Positions 27,674 through 37,053 of a DNA stretch of 64,000 nt are shown here, piece after piece. The notes under the pieces were generated by a model. The model searched no databases, had not been told where the DNA came from, and was given only the letters and a program-made list of their open reading frames with translations. The stretch's first letter is position 1. Each line of letters begins with the position of its first letter. Origin of the DNA: Maribacter stanieri (GTDB lineage: Bacteria > Bacteroidota > Bacteroidia > Flavobacteriales > Flavobacteriaceae); NCBI RefSeq assembly GCF_900112245.1, contig NZ_FOYX01000001.1:1971856-2035855 (forward strand). Reading direction: 5' to 3'. Both the position numbers and the translations under genes were made by a program.

Positions 27674-28300
27674 TTACTTTATAACACCTTCTTTTTCCAA
27701 TTGTAGTATTATTCTTTTAACGTAGTCTTCAATAGTAGAAGTTATGTTATTTGGATCAACAATATCAAATGTACCCACCCAAACTAATGATTCGTCATCA
27801 CTGGTCTTTAAATTGTAAATGGAAGTTTCTATATGAAAAATTTTATAGTTTGAGTAATACTCAGGTGTGTAGTATACATTTTGAAAACGATAATAGTAAC
27901 GACCAAATCGATACCAATTATTGCCAATAGTATAATAACCAGAATTATAATCTTGTTTATCATCTATACCAACTACTGCGGTAATTGCAATAGCGTCAAA
28001 GCCCTTGTTCAGTAACTCTTTTTTAAGGACATCTATTTCTGATTCATTTTTTTTTGAATCGGTAAATGTCATGCTGATTTCTTCACTACTTTCAATCGCA
28101 TTTATACCTCTCAGGTAAAGGGCATTTTTCATTTTCTCCTCAAAAATTTTACGAGCCGTTAAGTTATTCGTCATACCTATAACCAACATTTTTTCGGGTT
28201 TGAAGACCGTAATTTCATTGTTTTTCCAACTATCTATAAACCTTGTTGAAGAGCAAGAGGTCAATAGAACAACCAGTATTATATAGCCTGCTGTTTTCAT
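27674..28300 (-). CDS. Putative lipoprotein of DUF4136-like type
   Basis: 208 residues with lipoprotein signal GYIILVVLLTSCSSTRFIDSW, so periplasmic/membrane-anchored. FIDSWKN, KMLVIGMTNNLTARKIFEEKM and FDAIAITAVVG are typical of a Bacteroidota lipoprotein group related to DUF4136; function unknown. The centre is Tyr-rich (YYTIGNNWYRFGRYYYRFQNVYYTPEYY). Divergent from the WG-repeat gene at 28483. Driven by the operator at 28355-28366. Confidence 0.7.
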   Translation of the reverse strand: MKTAGYIILVVLLTSCSSTRFIDSWKNNEITVFKPEKMLVIGMTNNLTARKIFEEKMKNALYLRGINAIESSEEISMTFTDSKKNESEIDVLKKELLNKGFDAIAITAVVGIDDKQDYNSGYYTIGNNWYRFGRYYYRFQNVYYTPEYYSNYKIFHIETSIYNLKTSDDESLVWVGTFDIVDPNNITSTIEDYVKRIILQLEKEGVIK

Positions 28301-28354
28301 CTTTTTAGTTTAAAATTTGTAGATAAAACTAGTATGTTAATTAGCATATTAAAA

Positions 28355-28366
28355 TGATGTAAGTCA
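28355..28366. promoter_or_regulatory. CRP-type operator, site 8 (TGATGTAAGTCA)
   Basis: Perfect TGAY-N4-RTCA. TAGTTTTA begins at 28331 on the minus strand, 29.5 bp from centre, for the lipoprotein gene at 27674-28300. Confidence 0.88.
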
Positions 28367-28416
28367 TCCTATACTCAATTACATTGGTACAATTGAAGAC
28401 AAAAACGATGTTCACA

Positions 28417-28428
28417 TGACCAGCATCA
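28417..28428. promoter_or_regulatory. CRP-type operator, site 9 (TGACCAGCATCA)
   Basis: Perfect TGAY-N4-RTCA, 62 bp from site 8. TATTTTTG begins at 28452 on the plus strand, 29.5 bp from centre, for the gene at 28483. Each divergent gene has its own site here. Confidence 0.9.
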
Positions 28429-28482
28429 TTTTTAAATACACTGTAGCGGAATATTTTTGTAAAATCATAAAACCCAATTATC

Positions 28483-29121
28483 ATGAAATATTTTATTATA
28501 ACATTTTTTATAGTAGTTTTTTTCTTACCGGTTACAATGAGCGCACAAGATTTAAAGGATATTGATGAAATTGTACCTTTTAGTGAAGGTTTGGCAGCTA
28601 TAAGAAGAGGAGAACAGTGGGGCTTTATAAATGAAAAGGGAGATTTGGTAATACCTTTTAGGTATGATATTTATTGGGATAAAAATGCGGATACATCTAA
28701 ATTAGATTTATCCGGTGTACGATATCCTATGTTTAAGGAAGGTAGATGTTTAATAAGTAAAATTGTAGAGGACGGTATTACCGTTGTAGGCTTTATGGAT
28801 ACTGCTGGAAAAGTTGTTATAGAACCACAATTTTTAAATATTTATCCATTTAAAGATGGTTACAGCACAGGTGTCTTATTTGATAAGGCATATAAGGGTG
28901 AGAATGAATTTAAACTAAAGATTTATGATTTAAAATTCTTTGATGTATTGGTGGATACTTCTGGTCATATTGAAGAATATTTTGAAAGACGACATAATAT
29001 TCAAATGACCAAAAGGAGATACAAATTACCACCCATTATGGCAAAACGATTAGTGGGTAATCTGGTTGCATTACGTAGCGAAGGTGATGGCTGGGAAATT
29101 CGTAAAATAGAATACAAGTAA
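28483..29121 (+). CDS. Exported WG-repeat protein
   Basis: 212 residues with a signal peptide (FIIVVFFLPVTMSAQ). WG (KWG leptospira-type) repeats are visible: EGLAAIRRGEQWGFINEKGDLVIPFRYD and FKEGRCLISK...VVGFMDTAGKVVIEPQF, each of form G-xx-GFI-x-x-x-G-x-VIP. Probably a periplasmic or surface binding domain; function unknown. Operator at 28417-28428. The FMN-binding lipoprotein gene follows at 29231 without its own operator, so both may be one transcript. Confidence 0.82.
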   Translation: MKYFIITFFIVVFFLPVTMSAQDLKDIDEIVPFSEGLAAIRRGEQWGFINEKGDLVIPFRYDIYWDKNADTSKLDLSGVRYPMFKEGRCLISKIVEDGITVVGFMDTAGKVVIEPQFLNIYPFKDGYSTGVLFDKAYKGENEFKLKIYDLKFFDVLVDTSGHIEEYFERRHNIQMTKRRYKLPPIMAKRLVGNLVALRSEGDGWEIRKIEYK

Positions 29122-29230
29122 ATAAGAATATATTGACCACCGTACATTTGAAATTATATCATCAGTAATTATTTGAATGCATGTGAATAATTTCCGACCG
29201 ATAGAAGATAACAATGATAAGTTGAGACAT

Positions 29231-29902
29231 ATGAGAACTAAAATAATTATGCTTTTGCTTGGCTTTCTCTTGCTTAATTGTAAAGATCAAACACCGGCTA
29301 TAAAACAAATAGACAATACTAGTTTAACACAAGAAAAAGTAATTACGCCTATTCCTTCCGTAATAAATGATTTGGGCGAATTTATTGATATTGCTTTTTC
29401 AGACTCCTTAACAGTTGATGATGTTTTTAATTTTGAAAAGATAGATTTAAATAATGTTGTTACCAGTACTGACATGACACAATCGGTACTACTTTATAAG
29501 AAAATGACTAAGCGAGAAAAGGCAAGCTCTTTTCCAATTTTTGAAGTTAAGAATACTAATAATGTAATTTTGCCTGTACAAGGTTTAGGTTTTGGTGGTC
29601 CAATCTGGGCAATAGTCTTATTGGATACAAATACATTGGAAATTAAAAATATAGCATTTGACCATTTTGCTGAAAGTGATGGGTATGGGGCAGCAATGAC
29701 TCATTCTACTTTTGAAGATGAGTTTATTGGTTCAGTTATAAATTTAGAAGATGATACGTTTATGATACAAAAAAACTTAGATAGTAGAATTGATGACGGT
29801 GTAATTATTGACGGAATATCTGGAGCTACCATGACTAGTTCTGCAGCAATTCAAATGGTCAACGAAGGATTGAAGCGGTATAAAGAATACCTAAGACCCT
29901 AG
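29231..29902 (+). CDS. FMN-binding domain lipoprotein (NqrC/RnfG-like)
   Basis: Start taken at ATG 29231 (MRTKIIMLLLGFLLLNCKDQ), which gives a clean lipoprotein signal; an in-frame ATG at 29177 would bury it behind 18 charged residues. 223 residues. The FMN-binding domain has GLGFGGPIWAIVLLD, FAESDGYGAAM and IDGISGATMTSSAAI, in which the SGATMT Thr is the usual site of covalent FMN attachment by ApbE. Related to NqrC and RnfG subunits but free-standing. Inference: a periplasmic flavin carrier for electron transfer; no ApbE or Nqr genes are in the window. Confidence 0.85.
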   Translation: MRTKIIMLLLGFLLLNCKDQTPAIKQIDNTSLTQEKVITPIPSVINDLGEFIDIAFSDSLTVDDVFNFEKIDLNNVVTSTDMTQSVLLYKKMTKREKASSFPIFEVKNTNNVILPVQGLGFGGPIWAIVLLDTNTLEIKNIAFDHFAESDGYGAAMTHSTFEDEFIGSVINLEDDTFMIQKNLDSRIDDGVIIDGISGATMTSSAAIQMVNEGLKRYKEYLRP

Positions 29903-30007
29903 AAGTTGTAAAATAGAATCGTAATTGAAACTATAAATTATAGGTTATCGATTTATTGTTCACCTATAACGATGTAAAAGATAAAAAATAGTACCATTAT
30001 ATTCTCA

Positions 30008-30286
30008 CTATTCAACAGGTTTAAGACCTTTCCATCTTCTTAGATTTGGTAGTGTGCTGTGTGCCAAAATAGTGGCATCTTCTCTTCGCATTCCTCTTTT
30101 TTCTTCAAATGCGATATTCTGTTCTATTTTTTGATCAAGTGTAATACCATGATCTACAAATTTGCCTTTTACAAAACAAAATCGGCAGTAGTCCGTGTTA
30201 ACAGTGCTATCTTTATTAGTGCCGAAATCAATTAAATGATGCATAGGCATTCCACAACTTTGACAAATATTAATTGATGGTTTCAT
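30008..30286 (-). CDS. Putative zinc-ribbon protein
   Basis: 92 residues. CQSCGMPM (N-terminal) with TDYCRFCFVKGKFVD forms a four-Cys zinc ribbon, followed by GITLDQKIEQN and a basic tail; this matches the putative zinc-ribbon domain group found as small standalone proteins. Function unknown. Operator at 30353-30364; single-gene unit. Confidence 0.75.
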   Translation of the reverse strand: MKPSINICQSCGMPMHHLIDFGTNKDSTVNTDYCRFCFVKGKFVDHGITLDQKIEQNIAFEEKRGMRREDATILAHSTLPNLRRWKGLKPVE

Positions 30287-30352
30287 TTTCTTTGTTTTTT
30301 ACGTTATTACTTTAACAACCAATAAGTTAGTTTCATTAAATAGTTTATTAAA

Positions 30353-30364
30353 TGATTTTGGTCA
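30353..30364. promoter_or_regulatory. CRP-type operator, site 10 (TGATTTTGGTCA)
   Basis: Perfect TGAY-N4-RTCA, 7 bp from the stop of the upstream minus-strand gene. TAACTTAT begins at 30329 on the minus strand, 29.5 bp from centre (weaker -7), for 30008-30286. Confidence 0.8.
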
Positions 30365-30370
30365 GGCAGG

Positions 30371-31015
30371 TTATTTTTTTCTTATAACTATCGAGGTGAA
30401 TAACCCTAAGCCATCAAAAGCTGGGTTACTTGGGTGATTATAACCGAGACCATTAGACAAATGAAATCTGTTTATTCCGAAAACTATTTGTTTATTATCG
30501 TCAAAATGCATTGCTATACCTACACCTGGTCTTGCTGTAAAATTAAGTTTGGTACCCTGGTAAGGAAATCTTTCAAACGTATAGAGTATACCACCGCCCA
30601 CATCAATGAATACTTTCATTTTTCCCAAATGTAAAGGATACCATCTTAGTAGAAAGGAAGTGCCAAGTCCAAAGTTTTCTTGTCTAATTTTTGCTGAATT
30701 TTCAAAAGTTCTTACTACTTGAAAACCATTGGTTATTGAGAGGTCTAAAAAACTAGAAATAGTCAAATTTTTTAATAGCATTGAACCGTAACCGGCCCGT
30801 AGAGAATAACATTCTAAAGAAGTATTAAAACCAGATACGTGTTCAAGCCCTAGCGAGAAAATTTTTCCACCTTTTTCATTAAATTTATTGCTGTAATTAT
30901 GTTGGGCATTTGCTATATGAAAGGATATTAGAAAAGTGATTACCAAAAGAAATTGTTTCGGTATTTTTTGAATAGTATCACGCTCGTTCTTGGGTATTGC
31001 TTTATTTAACTGCAT
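30371..31015 (-). CDS. Acyloxyacyl hydrolase / PagL-like lipid A deacylase
   Basis: 214 residues with signal peptide (LLVITFLISFHIANAQ) and an outer-membrane beta-barrel pattern of alternating hydrophobic strands. Near the C-terminus, INRFHLSNGLGYNHPSNPAFDGLGLF carries the His-x-Ser pair and NP-x-x-D-x-LGL typical of PagL-type lipid A 3-O-deacylases. Overlaps the start of the preceding reductase gene's end by 10 bp (its ATG at 31015, reductase stop at 31006), so it is the last gene of the PfkB-DUF302-NrdJ operon. Predicted to remodel lipid A in the outer membrane. Confidence 0.75.
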   Translation of the reverse strand: MQLNKAIPKNERDTIQKIPKQFLLVITFLISFHIANAQHNYSNKFNEKGGKIFSLGLEHVSGFNTSLECYSLRAGYGSMLLKNLTISSFLDLSITNGFQVVRTFENSAKIRQENFGLGTSFLLRWYPLHLGKMKVFIDVGGGILYTFERFPYQGTKLNFTARPGVGIAMHFDDNKQIVFGINRFHLSNGLGYNHPSNPAFDGLGLFTSIVIRKK

Positions 31016-32718
31016 ACATCTTCCTTATTGAATCCGCATAATTGTAAAATTTGATTGTCTCTGCTACCGTTACGGTAAATTGTAATTCCTTTCAATTTAT
31101 ACTTCCAAGCAGTTTTGTAGATTTCAGATACTTCTTCAAACGTGGTAGTATTCGGTAAGTTTATCGTTTTTGATACAGCATTATCGGTATATCTTTGAAA
31201 AGCTCTTTGATGTAATAAATGATACTTCCATGAAATTTCTAGACTTGTTTTAAAAAGGATTTTTAGGTAAGTTGGTATTTTTTTTACATGTTGAATACTA
31301 CCCTTTTCAATAATTTCAGAACGTAGGTGTTCTGACCATAACCCCAAAGATTTCATTTTATCAACGAATGTTGCATTTATCTCCATTTGGGTGGTATTCT
31401 CAAGTATACCAGTTCTTTTGTATGCCAGAGCATAAAGCGGTTCAATAGCGTAAGAGGTGTCTGCTATTATTGAGATACTACCTGTGGGGGCTATACTATT
31501 GCACGTGGCATTGCGCAAAAGCATATGAGGGGAAAAACTACTTTGTTTCCATGAAGGAAAACAGCCTCTTTTCTTTGCTAATAATTGTGAGGCATTATAA
31601 CTTTTTTCATGAATAAACTTCATAACAGTTTCGGCAAGTTCTACTGCTTTATTAGAAGCATAAGGTATCTCGAGCATAATCAAAAGTTCTGCCCACCCCA
31701 TAACGCCCAACCCTATTTTTCTATTAGATAGCGTTATTTCTTGAATCTGTGGTAATACAAAGTAATTACAACTTATGACGTTGTCTAAAAACCGAATAGC
31801 AATGGTAATGGTTCTTTCAAGCTTTTTCCAATCTATTTCAATATTGGTTGAATTCTGTACTACCATTTTTTTTAAGTTGATAGAGCCAAGATTGCAACTC
31901 TCGTAATTGAATAACGGTACTTCTCCACAGGGGTTGGTACTTTGTATTTTACCTAGTTTATTTAGTGGATTGTTTTGATTAATCGTATCTAAAAAAATAA
32001 GTCCTGGATCGCCTGTCTTTAAAGCTTGTTCTATTATTAAGTCCCAGAGTTTTTTGGCACTCAAAGTTTTTGAAATCTTATTTGTGCGTGGGTTGACCAA
32101 TTTCCAATCTTTGTCTTTTTCAAGGGCGTACATAAAATCATTGGTTATACCTACTGAAATATTGAAGTTCTGTAAACTATGTAAATCAGATTTGGAGGAA
32201 ATAAATTCTTCAATATCAGAATGGTTTATATTTAAGATGCCCATATTTGCGCCACGTCGTTTACCTGCTTGTTTAACATATTCCGTTGCAGTATCATATA
32301 TTTTCATAAAAGAAACAGGACCGGTGGAAGAGCCTTCTGATGAAGAAATTAAATCATCTTTCGGTCTAATTTTTGAAAAATTATAGCCTGTACCACCACT
32401 ATTATGATGAATTAAAGCAGCATTTTTAAGAGTGGTGAATATGGCATTAAGATTATCTTCAACTGGGAGTACAAAACAGGCACTAAGCTGACCATTTGGT
32501 AAACCTGCGTTCATAAGTGTAGGACTATTAGGTAGAAATTCAAGATTACGCATTACCTTATAGAATCTATCAAACCATAAATCTTTGTTCTCATTTTCTA
32601 CGGTTGCTATATGTTTAGCAACTCTTTTGAAAAGATCTTCTGGGGTTTCTATTCCATCTGTTTGGCGTAAATAACGAGCTTTTAGTATCTGTCGAGCATT
32701 TGAACTTAGATCAATCAT
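31006..32718 (-). CDS. Adenosylcobalamin-dependent (class II) ribonucleotide reductase, short NrdZ-like
   Basis: 570 residues, shorter than most NrdJ, like NrdZ. Begins LSSNARQILKARYLRQTDG with no ATP-cone. Active-site features: NSPTLMNAG, SACFVLPVEDN, HHNSGGTGYNFS, QAGKRRGANMGILN, and the catalytic Asn-x-Cys-x-Glu in NPCGEVPLF; C-terminal YRNGSRDNQIL then a Cys pair. Reduces ribonucleotides without oxygen, so supports DNA synthesis or repair in hypoxia if cobalamin is available (no B12 genes here). ATG overlaps the DUF302 stop by 3 bp. Mycobacterial nrdZ is likewise a DosR-regulon gene. Confidence 0.9.
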   Translation of the reverse strand: MIDLSSNARQILKARYLRQTDGIETPEDLFKRVAKHIATVENENKDLWFDRFYKVMRNLEFLPNSPTLMNAGLPNGQLSACFVLPVEDNLNAIFTTLKNAALIHHNSGGTGYNFSKIRPKDDLISSSEGSSTGPVSFMKIYDTATEYVKQAGKRRGANMGILNINHSDIEEFISSKSDLHSLQNFNISVGITNDFMYALEKDKDWKLVNPRTNKISKTLSAKKLWDLIIEQALKTGDPGLIFLDTINQNNPLNKLGKIQSTNPCGEVPLFNYESCNLGSINLKKMVVQNSTNIEIDWKKLERTITIAIRFLDNVISCNYFVLPQIQEITLSNRKIGLGVMGWAELLIMLEIPYASNKAVELAETVMKFIHEKSYNASQLLAKKRGCFPSWKQSSFSPHMLLRNATCNSIAPTGSISIIADTSYAIEPLYALAYKRTGILENTTQMEINATFVDKMKSLGLWSEHLRSEIIEKGSIQHVKKIPTYLKILFKTSLEISWKYHLLHQRAFQRYTDNAVSKTINLPNTTTFEEVSEIYKTAWKYKLKGITIYRNGSRDNQILQLCGFNKEDVCS

Positions 32719-33110
32719 ACAGAAATATTCTCTATTACTGTTCTTAGTTTTTCGCGTACGGTTTCGGCTATTTTTATTAATGCTTCGTTATTTACGGCTT
32801 TCATAGACGCCGCTGGGTCTACTGCGGCAATCTCTATAAAGTTCTGCTCTTTTTCTTGTAAAATAACATTACAAGGTAGCATGGTTCCAATTTTGTCTTC
32901 TGCCTTTAATGCCTCATAAGCCAAAGAAGGGTTACATGCCCCTAATATTTTATAATTATGAAAGTCTACATCTAATTTATTTTTAAGTGTGGCTTTCATA
33001 TCTATTTCAGTAAGCACACCGAAACCTTCTCTTTGCAGAGCCTCTTTAGTTTTTAGTAGTGCATTGGCAAATGATGAATTCTTTAGTTGCGTTAAAAAAT
33101 AATAATCCAT
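32715..33110 (-). CDS. DUF302 family protein
   Basis: 132 residues from ATG 33110 (MDYYFLTQLKNSSF); the ATG at 33146 would overlap the kinase stop. DUF302 core: ALQREGFGVLTEIDMKATLKNKLDVDFHNYKILGACNPSLAYEAL and LPCNVILQE. Family has a compact alpha/beta fold of unknown biochemical function, often beside redox and heavy-metal stress genes. The single Cys in GACNP and LPCNV are conserved. Sits between PfkB (28 bp) and the reductase (overlapping ATG/TGA). Confidence 0.85.
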   Translation of the reverse strand: MDYYFLTQLKNSSFANALLKTKEALQREGFGVLTEIDMKATLKNKLDVDFHNYKILGACNPSLAYEALKAEDKIGTMLPCNVILQEKEQNFIEIAAVDPAASMKAVNNEALIKIAETVREKLRTVIENISV

Positions 33111-33138
33111 AATATAATATTTCAAAGGTTTTGTAGTC

Positions 33139-34104
33139 TTAAGCATTTACGCTCAAATCTTTCTTTGTAGTTGTATTCGCCATGATCCATGAATTCAATT
33201 CTTCCACATCATTTTTTTTGCACAGTTGTGTACCTTCTGTCATTGTAGCGGCTGTGCCACAGGCTACACCGAATTTTACCACTTCGGTGAAAGGTTTGCC
33301 TTGTGCCAGGGCATAGACCATACCTGCAACCATACTATCTCCTGCACCAATGGTACTTTTTTGATGCACTATAGGGGCCGCAATATATTCCACTTCTTCA
33401 TTGGTGACCATAATAGCACCTTGCGAGCCTAATGAGATTACCAATATCTCACAAGTATTGTTTCTGATAAATTCTTTGGCGACCTTTTCTACATCTAAAA
33501 AAGAAATACTCTTTACGCCGCAAAGCGTTGCCAGTTCCCCTAGATTGGGCTTTAATAAATAAGTGCCTGCTTGCGCACCATTTATAAGCGCTTCACCTGA
33601 GGTGTCAAGAATAAATTTTGCTTTTTCATTTTGGGCTATTTTTGAGACTTGGGCAAAATAATCTTTTGGCATACCTGGGCAAAGACTACCGCTGGCGATC
33701 AAAAAATCACCAGGCGCAAGTATCGACTCTAGTTGCCTTAATGAATTTTTCCATTCGTACTCGTTCACAAAAGGACCGGGCATGCCAAATCTAAACTGTT
33801 GGTTGTTCGTTGTATCTGTTACTGATAGATTTTCACGCAACCAACCTGCAATTGGTATTACCTGTTGTTCAATTTCTAAATCAACTAGTAATTCATGCAT
33901 TTGGGTTCCTGTTGGTCCACCTGCCATATACATACAGAAGGATGTACCTCCTAGTTCGTTTATAACACGAGAAATGTTAATGCCACCACCACCAGCTTCA
34001 AAAATAGGTGCGGCACAGCGCAGTTTACTATTCGGCTTTATACCTGCCACTGTAGTACTTTTATCAATGGCGGGATTGACGGTAAGGGTAATTATCTTTT
34101 TCAT
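33139..34104 (-). CDS. PfkB-family sugar kinase, phosphofructokinase type (copy 1)
   Basis: 321 residues. PfkB features: TLTVNPAIDKST, GGGGINISRVINELGG, and the ATP/anion-hole site STIGAGDSMVAGM with the catalytic Asp in GAGDS. TVNPAIDKS and GPFV are characteristic of the 1-/6-phosphofructokinase branch. Phosphorylates a fructose phosphate in glycolysis. Paralogue of the kinase at 54750-55691. Leads the operon with DUF302, class II reductase and PagL-like protein. Operator at 34166-34177. In mycobacteria PfkB is also a DosR-regulon member. Confidence 0.9.
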   Translation of the reverse strand: MKKIITLTVNPAIDKSTTVAGIKPNSKLRCAAPIFEAGGGGINISRVINELGGTSFCMYMAGGPTGTQMHELLVDLEIEQQVIPIAGWLRENLSVTDTTNNQQFRFGMPGPFVNEYEWKNSLRQLESILAPGDFLIASGSLCPGMPKDYFAQVSKIAQNEKAKFILDTSGEALINGAQAGTYLLKPNLGELATLCGVKSISFLDVEKVAKEFIRNNTCEILVISLGSQGAIMVTNEEVEYIAAPIVHQKSTIGAGDSMVAGMVYALAQGKPFTEVVKFGVACGTAATMTEGTQLCKKNDVEELNSWIMANTTTKKDLSVNA

Positions 34105-34165
34105 ATTTAGTCCTTTTTATTGCTATGATATAACCAAATGTAGTAGTTGAGTGAAAATTTACAAA

Positions 34166-34177
34166 TGACTAAAGTCA
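34166..34177. promoter_or_regulatory. CRP-type operator, site 11 (TGACTAAAGTCA), shared by divergent genes
   Basis: Perfect TGAY-N4-RTCA. Minus strand TACATTTG, a full TAnnTTTG, begins at 34142, 29.5 bp from centre, for the PfkB operon. Plus strand TAAATTCA begins at 34201, same offset, for the M50 protease gene at 34223. Confidence 0.92.
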
Positions 34178-34222
34178 TTGTTAAACAAATGCTTACGAAA
34201 TAAATTCATTAAAATTTTTTAT

Positions 34223-35302
34223 ATGAAGGGGTTCTTGGAATTAGGTAAGATTTTAGGTATAAAAATTGAGATACATTGGACGTTCGCTTTGTTGCTCATA
34301 TGGATTGGATTGGTAGAGTTTGAAAATAGCGGCAACCTTGAAAAAGTTATTATAAGTCAAGGTTTAATTTTGGTCCTTATGGCTTGTGTAGTGCTCCATG
34401 AACTAGGCCATGCCCTTATGGCCAGAAAATTTAATATAAAAACAAATTCTATTATTTTATTACCTATAGGTGGTGTGGCAACCTTAGATGAAATACCAAA
34501 AAAACCTAAACAAGAGTTGTTAATTGCCTTAGCAGGACCAACTGTTAACATAATCATTACTCTCATATAGGCTCTGGTAATTCCTTTACGAAGCTACTTT
34601 AACTTTGATACTGTTCTAATTGATGAACAGCTTTATGAACCTACGTTTCAAAATTTATTGTTTTACCTATTCATTGCAAACCTAATGTTGGTAATCTTTA
34701 ATTTAATACCTGCTTTTCCAATGGATGGCGGTCGCGTACTCAGAGCACTTTTATCTTTTAGATTAAGTCGTGTAGAAGCTACTAATATAGCTTCGGGTAT
34801 TGCACAGGGGTTGGCCATTTTATTTTTTATTGTTGGGTTATTATTTAATCCGTTTTTAGTATTGATTGCTTTTTTTATTTTTTTCGGGGCCTACGGTGAA
34901 AATCAAATGGTAAAGCAGTATTCTATTTTAGAAGGGCATATTGCAAAAGAAGCTACGCTGACCAATATTACTTTATTGAATTTAACTACAAAACTCGAAG
35001 AGGTCATAGAACTGGTTTTAACTAGTTCTGAAAAGGATTTTGTGGTTTTCGATAATCAACAAGTAGAAGGTGTACTATATCAGAAAAAAATTATAGAAAA
35101 TGCACAATCAAGATCTCTTTTAGTGGGCGATATTCTAGATAAGTCAGTTGGTTTTATTGACGCAGACACCCCAATTACGGAGGTTTTGGAACGTATGCAA
35201 AAAGAAAAGAATAATTTCTTTCCGGTTACCGAAAATGGTGAAATCATTGGTGCTATGGACAGGTCTAATATTAGCGAGTTTATTCTTTTAAAAAGTACTT
35301 AA
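34223..35302 (+). pseudogene. Site-2-protease-like M50 metalloprotease with C-terminal CBS domains, broken by an in-frame amber codon
   Basis: Start at ATG 34223 (MKGFLELGKILGIKIEIHWTF). The N-terminal half has the zinc motif H59-E60-x2-H63 (VLHELGHALM) and GPTVNII. At codon 116 (34568-34570) a TAG interrupts; translation in the same frame resumes with ALVIPLRSYF and continues through NLIPAFPMDGGRVLRAL (second zinc motif) to two CBS-type domains and a stop at 35302. Full reading frame would be 359 residues, normal for S2P-CBS proteins. There is no frameshift; a single nonsense base explains it. Sequencing error is a possible alternative. Confidence 0.85.
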
Positions 35303-35616
35303 AATTAATAGATTACTTCAGATTATAGTTTTCGTCTTCTTTCTATTATTTAGATTTTGGGTTAGTGTAATTCGAAAATTCCAATACTCATTGCATCTAT
35401 TAATCGTGTTAAGAAACCTCTTCTAAAAGCATCTCTATGATAATTTTTACAACGGAATACTAGAATTTTCAACCACACTATTTTTTTTGATTTTAGTATT
35501 ACTGACGTAGGTCATTTCGTTTTAAAATACTGTTTTTCAGCTTTGTATTCTAGAATATTTTAGGGTTTACAAGTTTTTTAAACTCTATTTAATGTTAACT
35601 AAAACTACTATATATC
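35303..35616. other. Intergenic region upstream of the sulfide-oxidation operon
   Basis: 314 bp. It contains the operator at 35503-35514 and a -7 box at 35538. The distance from that promoter to the ATG leaves a leader of about 70 nt. The first 200 bp shows no open frame or hairpin that I could support. Confidence 0.5.
35503..35514. promoter_or_regulatory. CRP-type operator, site 12 (TGACGTAGGTCA)
   Basis: Perfect TGAY-N4-RTCA. CAGCTTTG begins at 35538 on the plus strand, 29.5 bp from centre (one mismatch to TAnnTTTG), for the operon 35617-38301. Confidence 0.88.
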
Positions 35617-37038
35617 ATGAAAGTAGAACAAATTTATACAGGCTGTTTAGCGCAAGGTGCATATTATATAGAAAGTAACGGCGAAGCTGCAATTATAGAC
35701 CCATTACGTGAAGTTGAACCATATATAAAATTGGCAAAAGAGCGCAACGCAAAAATTAAATATGTTTTTGAAACTCACTTTCACGCAGATTTTGTTTCAG
35801 GTCATATTGATTTGGCAAAGAAAACAGGTGCAGATATCGTTTATGGCCCAACAAGTATGAAAACGACTTATAATATTATTGTTGGTAAAGATGGGGAAGA
35901 ATTTAAATTGGGTAATTCAAAAATTAGATTAATACATACTCCTGGTCATACTATGGAGAGTAGTTGTTATTTGTTAATTGATGAAAACGGCAAAGAAACA
36001 TCTCTTTTTACCGGAGACACGTTGTTCATTGGTGATGTTGGTAGACCAGATTTAGCGCAAAAGGTCATAGCTGAGCTGACCCAAGAAAAATTGGCAGGGC
36101 ACTTGTACCATTCGTTACGTACTAAAATTATGCCCTTACCAGATGATATAATCGTATATCCTGGCCATGGTGCCGGTAGTGCTTGTGGTAAAATGATGAG
36201 TAATGAAACTACCGATACTTTAGGTCATCAAAAAAAGACCAATTATGCGTTAAGAGAAGATATGAGCAAAGAAGATTTTATTGATGCCATTCTCACTGGT
36301 TTAACACCGCCCCCAGGTTATTTTCCTCAGAATGTGATGTTGAATATACAAGGGTACGAAAGTATTGATGAAGTTGTCAAAAAAGGGACTAAACCATTAA
36401 AAGTCGATGAATTTGAATCATTATTAAAAGAAGAATCAGCAATTGTTATAGATACTAGAGAAGCTCAGGTTTTTGCCAAAGAATATATTCCAGATTCTTA
36501 CAATATAGGTATTGACGGAAGTTTTGCCAACTGGGTAGGAACAACTATTGTAGATGTTAAAAAGCCAATATTGATAGTTGCCGAAAAGGGTAGGGAAGAA
36601 GAGGTGGTTACTCGCTTGGCTCGAATAGGTTTTGATAACACCTTAGGATATTTAAAAGGCGGTATTAATGCTTGGAAAAAAGCCGGTAAAAAAATAGAGA
36701 CCATACCAACTATAGAGGTGAAAGCACTTGCACATAAAATGATAGATGCCGATTTAAATATATTAGATGTACGTAGAGCAAGTGAATACAATAGTGAACA
36801 TATTGAGGGAGCCATTAATGCTCCACTTGACTATTTAAATGATAGTATGACCAAAATAAATAAGAACAAAACATACTATGTTCATTGTCGAAGCGGATAT
36901 CGTTCAATGGTTTTTGTGTCAATTCTAAAATCATTGGGGTATACCAATTTAATAGATGTTAAAGGCGGCCTAAAAGCAATAAAGGAGTTGGGAAAATTTA
37001 AACTATCCGATTATCATGAACCAACTACCATGCTTTAA
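35617..37038 (+). CDS. Persulfide dioxygenase-like metallo-beta-lactamase protein with two rhodanese domains
   Basis: 473 residues. Residues 1-240: MBL-fold of the ETHE1 persulfide dioxygenase type, THFHADFVSGH, HTPGHTMESSCYLL, GDTLFIGDVGRPDL and YPGHGAGSACG supplying the iron ligands. Residues about 255-355: rhodanese domain with no catalytic Cys (IVAEKGREEEV). Residues about 365-465: rhodanese with Cys424 in HCRSGYRS. Expected to oxidise glutathione-type persulfide to sulfite and move sulfane sulfur. Cytoplasmic. The sulfide:quinone oxidoreductase gene starts 15 bp later, so the operon detoxifies sulfide in sequence. Confidence 0.93.
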   Translation: MKVEQIYTGCLAQGAYYIESNGEAAIIDPLREVEPYIKLAKERNAKIKYVFETHFHADFVSGHIDLAKKTGADIVYGPTSMKTTYNIIVGKDGEEFKLGNSKIRLIHTPGHTMESSCYLLIDENGKETSLFTGDTLFIGDVGRPDLAQKVIAELTQEKLAGHLYHSLRTKIMPLPDDIIVYPGHGAGSACGKMMSNETTDTLGHQKKTNYALREDMSKEDFIDAILTGLTPPPGYFPQNVMLNIQGYESIDEVVKKGTKPLKVDEFESLLKEESAIVIDTREAQVFAKEYIPDSYNIGIDGSFANWVGTTIVDVKKPILIVAEKGREEEVVTRLARIGFDNTLGYLKGGINAWKKAGKKIETIPTIEVKALAHKMIDADLNILDVRRASEYNSEHIEGAINAPLDYLNDSMTKINKNKTYYVHCRSGYRSMVFVSILKSLGYTNLIDVKGGLKAIKELGKFKLSDYHEPTTML

Positions 37039-37053
37039 TTAAAATCAAACAAA

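Noticed and set aside
29122..29176. TGACCACCGTAC upstream of the FMN-binding lipoprotein as its operator
   Set aside because: The second half-site does not match; co-transcription with the WG-repeat gene explains it better.
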